A DNA stretch of 35,141 nucleotides from Treponema sp. (GCA_024695625.1 JAILHV010000009.1:1-35141); one strand, 5' to 3'. Positions 23,505 to 30,800 are shown, counted from the first letter of the stretch. Notes: generated by a model from the letters alone, not told the origin. A program made the numbers and translations.

Positions 23505-24580
23505 AGTTTTGCCTCCGAGTATTCAAGCAGTTTTCTAACAGGCGCATTCACATCTCCAAAACTTATTCCGGCATTTATAACATGCTCACACGAATCTATG
23601 CAACGCCTGGCTTCTTGCAAAAGAGAATCATCAATCTTTGAAAAGGGCTTACAGGAAAACACTTTTGATGCCATCATGCTTGCATACGGAAAGTCAATGT
23701 CGTTTTCAAAAAGGATTCCTGCGGCAAAGGGGATATTTTTTTTTGCAAGCTGGCGGTAAAAAGAAATGCCTCTGCCGCTGTCTGAAAAAACAAAAACTTT
23801 AGGAGTGCCAATTGGAGCCTTTAATTCTGATATTCCCAAATACGGATCAAATTTGTTTTCGCCTAGTGAATAAAGTTTTTTTAGTTCATCGTTGGAATAG
23901 AGTTCCTCCGGGCTTTTTAGGGAACATGAATTATTTGCGACACACAGAACCTTGTCCGATATTTTCAGGGCCAAATCTATTTCGTGCACGCTCATAACAA
24001 CAGACGTGCCACCGGAAGAAATTTGGCGCAAGACTTTGAGCAGATGCAGCTTATGGTTTATGTCCAAAAAAGAAAAGGGTTCGTCAAGCAAAAGTACATC
24101 GGGCTTTTGGCAAATTGCACGGGCAATCATAACCCTCTGCCGCTGACCGTCGCTTGCCTGGCAAAATTTTACCGAAGTGATTTTTTCTAGTTCAAGTAGT
24201 TCTATACATTCGTCCACAATTTTTTCATCGGATGAAGAAAGAGTTCCCAAAAATCCGGTATAGGGATAGCGGGCAGAAGCAACAACTTCCCTGCATGTCA
24301 TAAATTCCGGAACAGCTGAATGCGTAAGAAGAACAGAAACCGTCTTTGCAAATTCCTTTGAATTCAGCTTGGACAAAGGCTTTTTTTCAATAAAAACATT
24401 TCCACCAAGAAGAGGTATCTGCCTGCCTATGGTTTTTAAAAGCGTGGACTTGCCTTCTCCATTCGGCCCTATTACAGAAATTATTTCTCCTCTGTACAAT
24501 TCAAAGGAAACATCTTTTAAGACAATTTTCTTTGCGTAACCTGCGGCAATATTTTCCAGATTCAAAAAATCATTTTCCAT
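23489..24580 (-). CDS. btuD: BtuD-like ABC transporter ATPase with an added C-terminal domain
   Basis: ATPase of a FecCD/BtuCD-type importer. Residues 1 to about 255 hold Walker A GPNGEGKST (38-46), a signature loop ASDGQRQRVMIARA (the SDGQ form seen in iron and corrinoid importers rather than SGGQ), Walker B DVLLLDEPFSFLD and the switch His199 in SVHE. Residues about 258-363 are extra: VFVFSDSGRGISFYRQL, IPFAAGILFENDIDFPYA and VINAGISFGDVN, which read as a small alpha/beta nucleotide-fold domain. I recall similar tails on clostridial ATPases of this class but know no function. Substrate is inferred from the riboswitch operon. Confidence 0.9.
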   Translation of the reverse strand: MENDFLNLENIAAGYAKKIVLKDVSFELYRGEIISVIGPNGEGKSTLLKTIGRQIPLLGGNVFIEKKPLSKLNSKEFAKTVSVLLTHSAVPEFMTCREVVASARYPYTGFLGTLSSSDEKIVDECIELLELEKITSVKFCQASDGQRQRVMIARAICQKPDVLLLDEPFSFLDINHKLHLLKVLRQISSGGTSVVMSVHEIDLALKISDKVLCVANNSCSLKSPEELYSNDELKKLYSLGENKFDPYLGISELKAPIGTPKVFVFSDSGRGISFYRQLAKKNIPFAAGILFENDIDFPYASMMASKVFSCKPFSKIDDSLLQEARRCIDSCEHVINAGISFGDVNAPVRKLLEYSEAKLWHIQ

Positions 24581-25601
24581 GCTGGCCTCCGTGCCGTTTG
24601 AGCAGCATAAAAATTACGACAGGTGCCCCAAAGAAAGAAGTTGCAACGCTAACATTCAGTTCAACAGGGGCAAAAAGCATTCTGGAAATTAAATCTGCAA
24701 AGAGGCAAAAGACTGAACCGCCAACAAAACACAGTGGAATCAAAAGCTTAGGATCATCAGACTCAAAAATTCTTTTTATAACAAAAGGAACTGCAACCCC
24801 AACAAAAGAAACAGGTCCTGCAAAAGCAGTTACAACAGCAGACAGAACACTGGAAATAAGGATGAGCACAGGTCTGAATAATTTTACGTTTACGCCAAGA
24901 CTCTTTGCGTATGCCTCACCCAAGCGGTAAGCTCCGATTGGCTTTGACAAGACAAGGGAAAGAAAAAAACAAATGCTTACCAAAGGCAGGCAAACAAAAA
25001 CATTTTCCATGGTAACGCCGGAAAAACTTCCCTGAGTCCATCCGTGCAGATTGGCAATGTCGGCATCATCTGCAAAGGCAACAATCAAATCTGTAACTGA
25101 CGAACAGACATAGCCTATCATAATTCCCGCAACAAGCAAAAATGCAAGGTCCCTGATTTTTCCTGCAAGGCAAATAACAAAAGCGGTTACTGCAAGAGAG
25201 CCAAGCAAAGAAGCAAGTATAAGCCCCCACGAAGAAAATGTTACGCCGTTTTTTAGACAGATGATTGTAAGAAAGGCCACGCACATTTTTGAACCTGAAG
25301 AAATGCCAAGAACAAAAGGTCCTGCTATTGGATTTTGAAAATATGTTTGTAGCAAAAAGCCGGAAAGAGCCAAGGAGCCACCAAGGAACAAAGCAAGCAA
25401 CATTCTTGGGAGCCTGATTTTTAATATGATTTCCCTTTCCCCATTTTGTAAGGCCGCTCCAAAAAGGGCATTCAAAATTTTCGCAGGGGAATAGAATTCT
25501 GAACCTATGCAGAGTGAAAGAAGAACAAAGAGGACAAGCAAAAAAAGAATAAGTGAAGAAAAAAAACTTTTCCTTAGCAAAGAAAAATTCATGTTTCTCA
25601 T
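24570..25601 (-). CDS. btuC: BtuC-like (FecCD family) ABC transporter permease
   Basis: A 343-residue integral membrane protein with about ten membrane segments. It carries LRLPRMLLALFLGGSLALSGFLLQTYFQNPIAGPFVLGISSG, read here in its conserved sub-motifs RLPR, GxxLAxSG, NPxAxPxxLG and SSG, plus HGWTQGSF, RLGEAYAKSLGVN and GPVSFVGVAVPF. This pattern is shared by vitamin B12, haem and siderophore permeases. It forms the pore with the ATPase and is fed by the lipoprotein next door. The ATG overlaps the upstream binding-protein stop as ATGA. Confidence 0.92.
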   Translation of the reverse strand: MRNMNFSLLRKSFFSSLILFLLVLFVLLSLCIGSEFYSPAKILNALFGAALQNGEREIILKIRLPRMLLALFLGGSLALSGFLLQTYFQNPIAGPFVLGISSGSKMCVAFLTIICLKNGVTFSSWGLILASLLGSLAVTAFVICLAGKIRDLAFLLVAGIMIGYVCSSVTDLIVAFADDADIANLHGWTQGSFSGVTMENVFVCLPLVSICFFLSLVLSKPIGAYRLGEAYAKSLGVNVKLFRPVLILISSVLSAVVTAFAGPVSFVGVAVPFVIKRIFESDDPKLLIPLCFVGGSVFCLFADLISRMLFAPVELNVSVATSFFGAPVVIFMLLKRHGGQHGK

Positions 25602-26785
25602 TTCAGCCTCTCAAAGAAAGTTATTTCTTCTTCACCGCTAGCAGAAAATATTTTGTTGACATCCAAAATAATTTTTGGAATCTGGGCAGTATCCTGATAA
25701 ATTGTTTTTTTTGCGCACCAGACATTCGATTTTTTTACAGCATCAAATTCTGCAAGCAGGGGATTTTTTTCTTTTAGCATGGAAAGACTAGCGCAAGATG
25801 AATCAATATTGCCATCGTAGAACAAAAAGTCGGCAGACTTGCAAGCCTTATAAAATTCTTCCATTGAAACGGAAAAAGTTGGACGCGATTTTAGTTCAGA
25901 ATCTTTTTTTATCTTTGGACAAAGATATTCCGCACCGGCATAACGGAGCATGTTGGAAATGTAGTTTTCCGACCCCCTGACAATTGCCATGCCCCTGTTG
26001 TTTATATAAAAATAAGAAGCTGTTATTTTTTTTGAAGGAGCATCATTTTTTAAAAGTTCAACCTGGGATTCAAAAAAAGAAAGAGCCTTTTCCTGGCAAC
26101 CGGAAATTTCTCCGTAAACCTTTATCCATTCAAGGCGGCCAAGGGGATTGTCTTCATAGCTTGAATAGTCAGTAAAAACGCTAATGCCAAGCTGCTCAAG
26201 TTTTTCCTTGACTTTTGGAACATGAAGAATCATTGTGGATTCTATTGCAAGCTTGCATCCCGATTTTAAAAGCAGTTCATAATCGGGCATTCTGTATTTT
26301 CCGGCATACACAAGCTTTCCGCTTTTCATGGCATTGGACGCTTTTGGAATATACCAGTCATTTTCCTTTATGGAACTAAAGCCCAGTTTTTCTTCCGCAC
26401 CAATTGCATCCCAAAGTGAATATGCAGAAGACGATGCCAGATAAATGTTTTCTATTCCCCTTGGAATGACCGCATTCACTTTTGCAGATTCTTTTAGTCC
26501 GTCACTATATTTTTCTTTTGGGACTACAAGATATTTTTCTTTTCCAGAGATGTCTATGAGTGAAATTCCGTCTTGGTATTCATAAATGCAAAATTGGGAA
26601 GCATAGGAAGTTTGGATTTTTTTACCGGTAAGAATTTTTCCATTGAATTCAAATTCAGAAAAATCCTTATACTGAACTTGCTCTTGGCTGATTTTTTTTG
26701 AGCAGGAAGCAAAAGTAAATGCTGTAAAAAAGAGGAATGCCTTAAAGAAAAATATTCTTACAATTATTTTCTTTTTTTGAAGCAT
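25598..26785 (-). CDS. btuF: BtuF-like substrate-binding lipoprotein of the ABC importer
   Basis: A 395-residue protein with a hydrophobic signal ending in the lipobox FASC (Cys28), so it is a lipoprotein. The body shows the class III binding-protein pattern: VVPRGIENIYLASSSAYSL in the first lobe, an IESTM-HVPKVKEKLEQLGI segment, a connecting helix, and a second lobe with DFLFYDGNIDSSC. Such proteins bind corrinoids, haem or metal-siderophore complexes. The first 80 residues resemble the domains of TroA/FecB-like relatives only loosely. It is encoded directly before the permease and 22 bases overlapping the NEAT-like gene. Corrinoid or cobalt-tetrapyrrole substrate is inferred from the operon. 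Confidence 0.87.
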   Translation of the reverse strand: MLQKKKIIVRIFFFKAFLFFTAFTFASCSKKISQEQVQYKDFSEFEFNGKILTGKKIQTSYASQFCIYEYQDGISLIDISGKEKYLVVPKEKYSDGLKESAKVNAVIPRGIENIYLASSSAYSLWDAIGAEEKLGFSSIKENDWYIPKASNAMKSGKLVYAGKYRMPDYELLLKSGCKLAIESTMILHVPKVKEKLEQLGISVFTDYSSYEDNPLGRLEWIKVYGEISGCQEKALSFFESQVELLKNDAPSKKITASYFYINNRGMAIVRGSENYISNMLRYAGAEYLCPKIKKDSELKSRPTFSVSMEEFYKACKSADFLFYDGNIDSSCASLSMLKEKNPLLAEFDAVKKSNVWCAKKTIYQDTAQIPKIILDVNKIFSASGEEEITFFERLK

Positions 26786-27702
26786 AGGCGCACCAGAAAA
26801 AGCAAAAGAACTGCGGCTGCCAGCAAAGAGATTGCAGTAATAATCAAAATGGACATGTTGAATTCTTTACGCTGGGCAGTCTCCAGGGAAAATTCAAGCT
26901 GATATAAAATTTCATGGGGAGTTGACATTGCCGTTGTATCCGCAAAAACGGACATGGGTTTGTCAAAGACAAGAACAGGCAGTTCAAATACTGAATTCTG
27001 TTTGTTTGCAAGCGGAAGGATTTTTTCTCCGTTAAGAATCATGTAGTCGTAATTGGGACTGCTCCATTCAATTTGTGCAAGTGGCATTCCGTCTTTTACC
27101 CGCAGTGGGGCAGGACTTTTTACAGATGCCCTTCCGCTTCCACCTGCCAACTTTACGCTGATTGTATAAGAGCCGTCTTTTAGGCTGCACTTTTGCATGG
27201 CATAAGGCGTAACAAAAAGATTTTCTGCCGGAATTTTTTCTGAATAAAAAACCACGCGGCGCTCATACCACTTTTGCTTTTTCTTGCTGAATGCAGAACA
27301 AAGAAGTTCTGTGTTGAGTGACTGAACGGGAACTTTAAATACATACTTGCCATTCCCGTCAATCACAGGACTTGTACCTTCGAGCGAAGTTAAAGCTTCT
27401 GAATCTGCGGCAGAAAGCATCGTGACATTTGAATAGCCCTTGCCGCTCAAAGTAAGATCCGCCGTCATTGCATTATCTTTTACGTAAAGCACAGCTTTTT
27501 CTATTCTGAACATTGAAGATGAAGAGGCGGTTTCTATTTCGTAGCTTCCCTCTTCTATGCTGCCAGCAAGAACCGGCAGAAGTCCATCCGTATTCAAGGT
27601 TTTGTTGAGCGGATTTTCCTGCTTCTCCTGTTCAACTTCTGCGAATGAGAAAAAAACTGAATTCAAAAGCAATAATGCTGCTGCCAGACGGCGAATATTC
27701 AT
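26764..27702 (-). CDS. Membrane-anchored protein with two NEAT-like domains, putative tetrapyrrole/corrinoid carrier
   Basis: A 312-residue protein with a signal peptide (cleavage near SFAE, residue 21), two similar beta-rich domains (about 45-160 and 168-275), one C-terminal membrane helix (about 285-307) and a basic FKKRK tail. Both domains share the plan: Gly-x-Tyr-x-Ile opening, a VKDxM strand, a LSGKGY or WSSPNYDYM segment, a F-x-(V/L)PV strand and a closing aromatic strand. This layout resembles NEAT haem-binding domains of Gram-positive surface proteins, but the match is distant and the haem-binding motif is not clear. It lies between the exported CbiK and the importer under B12 control. 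A role in capturing corrinoids or metal tetrapyrroles is inference. Confidence 0.78.
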   Translation of the reverse strand: MNIRRLAAALLLLNSVFFSFAEVEQEKQENPLNKTLNTDGLLPVLAGSIEEGSYEIETASSSSMFRIEKAVLYVKDNAMTADLTLSGKGYSNVTMLSAADSEALTSLEGTSPVIDGNGKYVFKVPVQSLNTELLCSAFSKKKQKWYERRVVFYSEKIPAENLFVTPYAMQKCSLKDGSYTISVKLAGGSGRASVKSPAPLRVKDGMPLAQIEWSSPNYDYMILNGEKILPLANKQNSVFELPVLVFDKPMSVFADTTAMSTPHEILYQLEFSLETAQRKEFNMSILIITAISLLAAAVLLLFLVRLCFKKRK

Positions 27703-27715
27703 CAGTTTAAATTCC

Positions 27716-28609
27716 TTACTTTGACAAAGTTGCCACTGCGTCTTTTACGTGCTGGACATAAATCTGCTGAACATCCCAGTTCTGTCCAAGACCTTCGAGC
27801 ACTGGAGTTACTTCATAATTTTCTGCAAGGAATTTTGCCTTCCATGAGTCATCTTCATCTCCGGCCATATCATTGTTTGCGTGGTCACCTGCAACAACCA
27901 TGAATGGAAGGAGTACAACACGTGTGTAGGCAGGGTTAGCTTTTACAGCAGCAATCAAATCGTCTACGGAAGGAGTTGCTTCTACGGTTCCAACAAAGTA
28001 GTTTTTGAATCCGCCATTTGTGAGGACAGTCTGCATCTTTGCGTAGTCGCTGTTGGAGTCGGCTTCTGTTCCGTGGCCCATGAAGCAGATTGCGGTTTTT
28101 CCGTCGTCAAAAGAAGCTGTCTTTTTTGTAATTGCGGCAGAAACTTTTTCGTAGTCACCGTCACTTGTAAGAAGAGGGGCAGAAACTACGAGTGAATCAA
28201 ATTTTCCCTTGTACTGCTGGGCTACTGCATTCAAATCTGTGAATTCAAATCCGCTCATCAAATGTGTTGGCTGAATTACGATTTTCTTAACTCCAGCGGC
28301 AAGAGCCTTGTCCAATGCCTGCTGAACTGTATCGATTGCAATACCGTCGCGGTCTTTGAGAATACCGATGATTGTGTCTGCTGTGAATGCGCGTTCAACC
28401 TTCCATTCAGGGAAAGCTTCGCGGATGGCGCTTTCGATTCCGCCGATTGTGATTGTGCGGCTGGTGTTATAGCTTGTCCCAAAGCTTACGACAAGGATTT
28501 CCTTGTCATTGCCTGCCGCGCTCTTTTTTGCGCATCCCAAAAATCCAGTTGAGCAGATGACTGCGCTGGCGATGACTGCTGTAGCGATTTTTTTAAAAGT
28601 CATTTTCAT
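27716..28609 (-). CDS. cbiK: CbiK-type sirohydrochlorin cobaltochelatase with lipoprotein signal
   Basis: The 297-residue protein has a chelatase fold: LVVSFGTSYNTSRTITIGGIE at the start of the domain, VIQPTHLMSGFEF (His116, Glu122), FMGHGTEADSN (His179) and PFMVVAGDHANNDMAGD (His243). These are the metal-site residues of CbiK, which inserts Co2+ into sirohydrochlorin at the first step of anaerobic cobalamin synthesis. Unlike the cytosolic Salmonella enzyme, it begins with a signal peptide and lipobox FLGC (Cys26), so it should be an exported lipoprotein. A periplasmic CbiK is known from Desulfovibrio vulgaris. It is the first gene after the cobalamin riboswitch; AGGAG lies seven bases before the ATG. 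The chelatase call is firm; its job outside the cytoplasm is not. Confidence 0.93.
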   Translation of the reverse strand: MKMTFKKIATAVIASAVICSTGFLGCAKKSAAGNDKEILVVSFGTSYNTSRTITIGGIESAIREAFPEWKVERAFTADTIIGILKDRDGIAIDTVQQALDKALAAGVKKIVIQPTHLMSGFEFTDLNAVAQQYKGKFDSLVVSAPLLTSDGDYEKVSAAITKKTASFDDGKTAICFMGHGTEADSNSDYAKMQTVLTNGGFKNYFVGTVEATPSVDDLIAAVKANPAYTRVVLLPFMVVAGDHANNDMAGDEDDSWKAKFLAENYEVTPVLEGLGQNWDVQQIYVQHVKDAVATLSK

Positions 28610-28734
28610 GATTTTACTCCTAAAACTTTTGTGAGAATTTGCGGCATAAAAGATTGAGGTGGAAAGTCAGGACGATTTTTGGACATAGGAATCTATGCTA
28701 CACCATAGCCCTGGCACCTTCCTTGGTCTCGAAG

Positions 28735-28889
28735 AAGTTTTGTGCCTTGAAGCGGGCAGGTGTCTGGCTCAAGGGAAAATCCTTTTACAGTAGCGGCACT
28801 GCCGGAGGTTTTAACTCCGTTCCCTGTTAGGCATAAGTTTAAAACCAACTTTCGTCTGGCCAGTTCTAATTCCTTATGCACCCGATTCC
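28735..28889 (-). promoter_or_regulatory. Cobalamin riboswitch controlling the cbiK-to-cbiB operon
   Basis: On the minus strand the conserved B12-box core AGCCAGACACCTGCC is present (28755-28769), preceded by GCCGCTACTGT (28787-28797) and a GGGAACGGAGTTAAAACCTCC hairpin region, in the order expected for a class I cobalamin aptamer. A 5' stem GCATAAG/CTTATGC (28831-28837 with 28873-28879) frames the first part. The aptamer starts right after the predicted transcription start and ends about 125 bases before the cbiK ATG. High adenosylcobalamin should switch the operon off. The outer limits are approximate. Confidence 0.95.
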
Positions 28890-28895
28890 AAAATT

Positions 28896-28924
28896 ACTTT
28901 AGCGAAAAAGGCTGCTATTGTCAA
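28896..28924 (-). promoter_or_regulatory. Sigma70-type promoter of the cobalamin operon
   Basis: On the minus strand a consensus -35 TTGACA (28919-28924) is followed by 17 bases and a -10 TAAAGT (28896-28901). Transcription would begin near 28889, directly ahead of the cobalamin aptamer. The perfect -35, ideal spacing and position make this convincing although the -10 matches only 4 of 6. Confidence 0.72.
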
Positions 28925-28954
28925 CAACAGGGCTTCAGCATGAAAAGTCAACTG

Positions 28955-29066
28955 AAAAATTCAAAATGAGTCAGCGGGTCCCAGTAACGGAAAAAATCAA
29001 GGAATTCTCCCTAAAGGGTCCCTCCTTGCTTTTTTCCTACGTCCCGCTGACTCATTTTGAATTTTT
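28955..29066. repeat. 112-bp perfect inverted repeat (24-bp arms) between divergent promoters
   Basis: The left arm 28955-28978 and right arm 29043-29066 are exact reverse complements over 24 bases, each containing tgagtcagcggg or its complement. The 64-base centre contains no open frame of note. It sits between the cobalamin-operon promoter and rlpA, where a terminator would serve neither gene. It may be a small non-autonomous element or a cruciform-forming regulatory site. Confidence 0.85.
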
Positions 29067-29169
29067 GACCTGCATACGAGATGCTGAATTCCTGTTGGTG
29101 GCAAGAAAATTTTCCGAAAATTTAGGGGATAATATAGTAGGAATTTTTGCATACAGAAGGAGGATGGCT

Positions 29170-29874
29170 TTGCGGGGGAAATTTACTAGGGGAATTTTTG
29201 CTTTTTTTGTTTTGGCCTTTTTTTTGGGCGGAATTAGGATTTATGCGGCTACGGTTTACAAGAACGGGGTTACGGCTTCTTATTATGCGGACAAATTCCA
29301 TGGGCGGAAAACTTCCAGTGGGGAAATCTTTAACATGTATGACTACACGGCTGCCCACAAAACGCTTCCTTTTGGTACCCTGCTCCGCGTTACGAATCTT
29401 GCAAACGGAAAATACGTTACGGTAAAGGTGAACGACAGGGGGCCTTTTGTAAAGGGGCGCGAGCTTGACGTTTCAAAGGCGGCGGCTGTAAAACTTGACA
29501 TGATAAAGACCGGCACTGCCAAGGTTAAGATAGAAATTCTTGAAAAAGGCGACGGTGGCAAGAAAGGAAATTCCGGCAGTACTGGAAGTACGGCAAGCAA
29601 GTCTCAGGGTTCTTCAAAGGCAAGTTCCCAGGTAAAGCTTGAATCTGGGGCTTATTATGACATTCAGCTTGGGGCTTTTTCCAAGAAGGAGAACGCGGTG
29701 AATCTTGCGCAAAAGCTTTTACGCGCGGGATTTAAAAACGTAGCTTACCAAAAGACGCAGACCGCAACCAGGGTTTCCGTAACAAAAGTTCCAGCTGAAA
29801 ATGTAAGGCAGATGCAAAAAGAACTTAGTGCAAAGGGCTTTACCCAGCAGGTGGTAAGAAAAAGAAAGGGGTAA
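29170..29874 (+). CDS. rlpA: RlpA-like lytic transglycosylase with C-terminal SPOR domain
   Basis: A 234-residue exported protein. A signal or anchor segment (about residues 5-25) is followed by a double-psi beta-barrel domain with [31 protein letters not shown] and VNDRGPF, whose Asp is catalytic in RlpA enzymes that cut peptidoglycan strands. After a Ser/Gly/Lys-rich linker, a SPOR domain (about residues 158-230) should bind denuded septal glycan. The start is set at TTG because AAGGAGG ends six bases before it; the ATG at 29164 touches that site directly. A longer frame from 28918 runs through the 112-bp palindrome and the operon promoter and is not credible. Confidence 0.9.
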   Translation: MRGKFTRGIFAFFVLAFFLGGIRIYAATVYKNGVTASYYADKFHGRKTSSGEIFNMYDYTAAHKTLPFGTLLRVTNLANGKYVTVKVNDRGPFVKGRELDVSKAAAVKLDMIKTGTAKVKIEILEKGDGGKKGNSGSTGSTASKSQGSSKASSQVKLESGAYYDIQLGAFSKKENAVNLAQKLLRAGFKNVAYQKTQTATRVSVTKVPAENVRQMQKELSAKGFTQQVVRKRKG

Positions 29875-29879
29875 AGTGG

Positions 29880-29923
29880 ATTGCCGGGTGTGGTTCGACC
29901 ATGCTCACCAACCTCCCGGCAAT
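29880..29923. terminator. Hairpin after rlpA, possible terminator or structured element
   Basis: Arms attgccggg (29880-29888) and cccggcaat (29915-29923) pair perfectly over nine bases, with a smaller TGGT/ACCA hairpin (29891-29901) inside. No run of T follows, so it is not a textbook intrinsic terminator. Its place between two convergent genes fits a shared 3' end. Confidence 0.45.
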
Positions 29924-29924
29924 T

Positions 29925-29966
29925 AACAGATCGCAATCTTAACAGATTTCAATCTTAACAGATTAC
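29925..29966. repeat. Short tandem repeat, 16-base unit
   Basis: Two full units aacagatcgcaatctt and aacagatttcaatctt, then a partial third (aacagattac) that supplies the stop codon and last codons of the CBM48 gene. Confidence 0.6.
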
Positions 29967-30263
29967 GACAGAATTGTCTGTGTGGGAGAATGGGGCAGGA
30001 ATGTATTTGTCTGCAGCCCAGTCATTTTCCCAGTGCTTGCCGTCCAGCAAATAGCGGAACTGATATTCTTTTCCGGCATCGAGTGCAAGAGTTACAGAGA
30101 AAGAGCCGTCTTTCTTTTTGGTAAGTGGAGTCTCTGTGCTGCTCCAGCTGTTAAAATCTCCGGCAATAGTTACATCACTAGCTCCGTGTGCAGCTTCCTG
30201 TGTTACAGTAAACGTAACCTTGCAAGTTTTCTTGTCTTTTGAATAAGTTTTCTTTAAGGCCAT
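29955..30263 (-). CDS. Small CBM48/isoamylase-N-like glycogen-binding protein
   Basis: A 102-residue stand-alone domain. VTFTVTQEAAHGASDVTIAGDFNSW, read as its core AGDFNSW with the following TPLTKKKDGSF and a closing YQFRYLLDGKHWENDW, is the early-set fold found in glycogen-branching and debranching enzymes and AMPK-beta. It lacks any catalytic domain and signal peptide, so it is likely a cytoplasmic protein that binds glucan or a partner. The start is ATG at 30263 with GAGGAGC eight bases upstream; an upstream frame would add ten residues without a binding site. Similar single-domain proteins are common in spirochaetes as I recall. Role unknown. Confidence 0.85.
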   Translation of the reverse strand: MALKKTYSKDKKTCKVTFTVTQEAAHGASDVTIAGDFNSWSSTETPLTKKKDGSFSVTLALDAGKEYQFRYLLDGKHWENDWAADKYIPAPFSHTDNSVVIC

Positions 30264-30333
30264 GTTTTTTTGCTCCTCTTTATATTCAGTCACTGACAGA
30301 GAACCATCAGCTATATTTTGAACTTACAAATTC

Positions 30334-30362
30334 ATTATAACAGATAAATTTTATTTCGTCAT
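30334..30362 (-). promoter_or_regulatory. Promoter of the CBM48 gene
   Basis: On the minus strand a perfect -10 TATAAT (30334-30339) lies 17 bases from a -35 ATGACG (30357-30362). An inverted repeat tttcgtc/gacgaaa (30354-30360 and 30381-30387) overlaps the -35 and could be an operator. It is about 70 bases upstream of the start codon. Confidence 0.6.
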
Positions 30363-30449
30363 TAAAAAAATTAACCTTTTGACGAAAAAAAACTAATTTT
30401 TTTTGATTTAATACAATTTTCAACTTTTTGTCAACAGTTAACGCAAGAG

Positions 30450-30684
30450 GCAGAAGGTAAGTGCAAGTCCAAATGAAACTTAGCAAATATTAATATAGAT
30501 GCGGAAGCACTTCCATTCCCGGCTGAAAACGCGTCAAAAAAGCCGAGCGCGGATACAAGGTATCTGACTCACTACGTTCGCACCGCGCAAATGCTTTTTT
30601 GCCGCCTTTTCAGCCTCCATTCCAGTGCTTCCTCCCTCTGTTTTTTCTACATTGCATTCCCTGTTTGTTGCACTTACCTTCTGC
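30450..30684. mobile_element. 235-bp element with 17-bp perfect terminal inverted repeats (MITE-like)
   Basis: The ends gcagaaggtaagtgcaa (30450-30466) and its exact complement (30668-30684) frame a nested set of inverted repeats. These are ggaagcact/agtgcttcc (30503-30511 with 30624-30632), ggctgaaaa...caaaaaagc paired 21 of 23 (30521-30543 with 30593-30615), and gcgcgg/ccgcgc in the middle. There is no coding frame. No clear target-site duplication is visible. It fills most of the 677-base gap 30264-30940. It could instead be a structured RNA gene. Confidence 0.6.
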
Positions 30685-30800
30685 AACTGCTGGAGGAAAG
30701 GAAAAATAACGCAGATGCTTTTGCATAACGATTATATATGCTGAGATTGAGAATTTATTAATAAATAGCTAATGCAAGGGGTGGGATTTTCCCGGAGCAG

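Noticed and set aside
28918..29169. 84-residue N-terminal extension of RlpA
   Set aside because: It would translate the 112-bp palindrome and start within the -35 of the divergent operon promoter; the signal sequence and ribosome binding site place the start at 29170.
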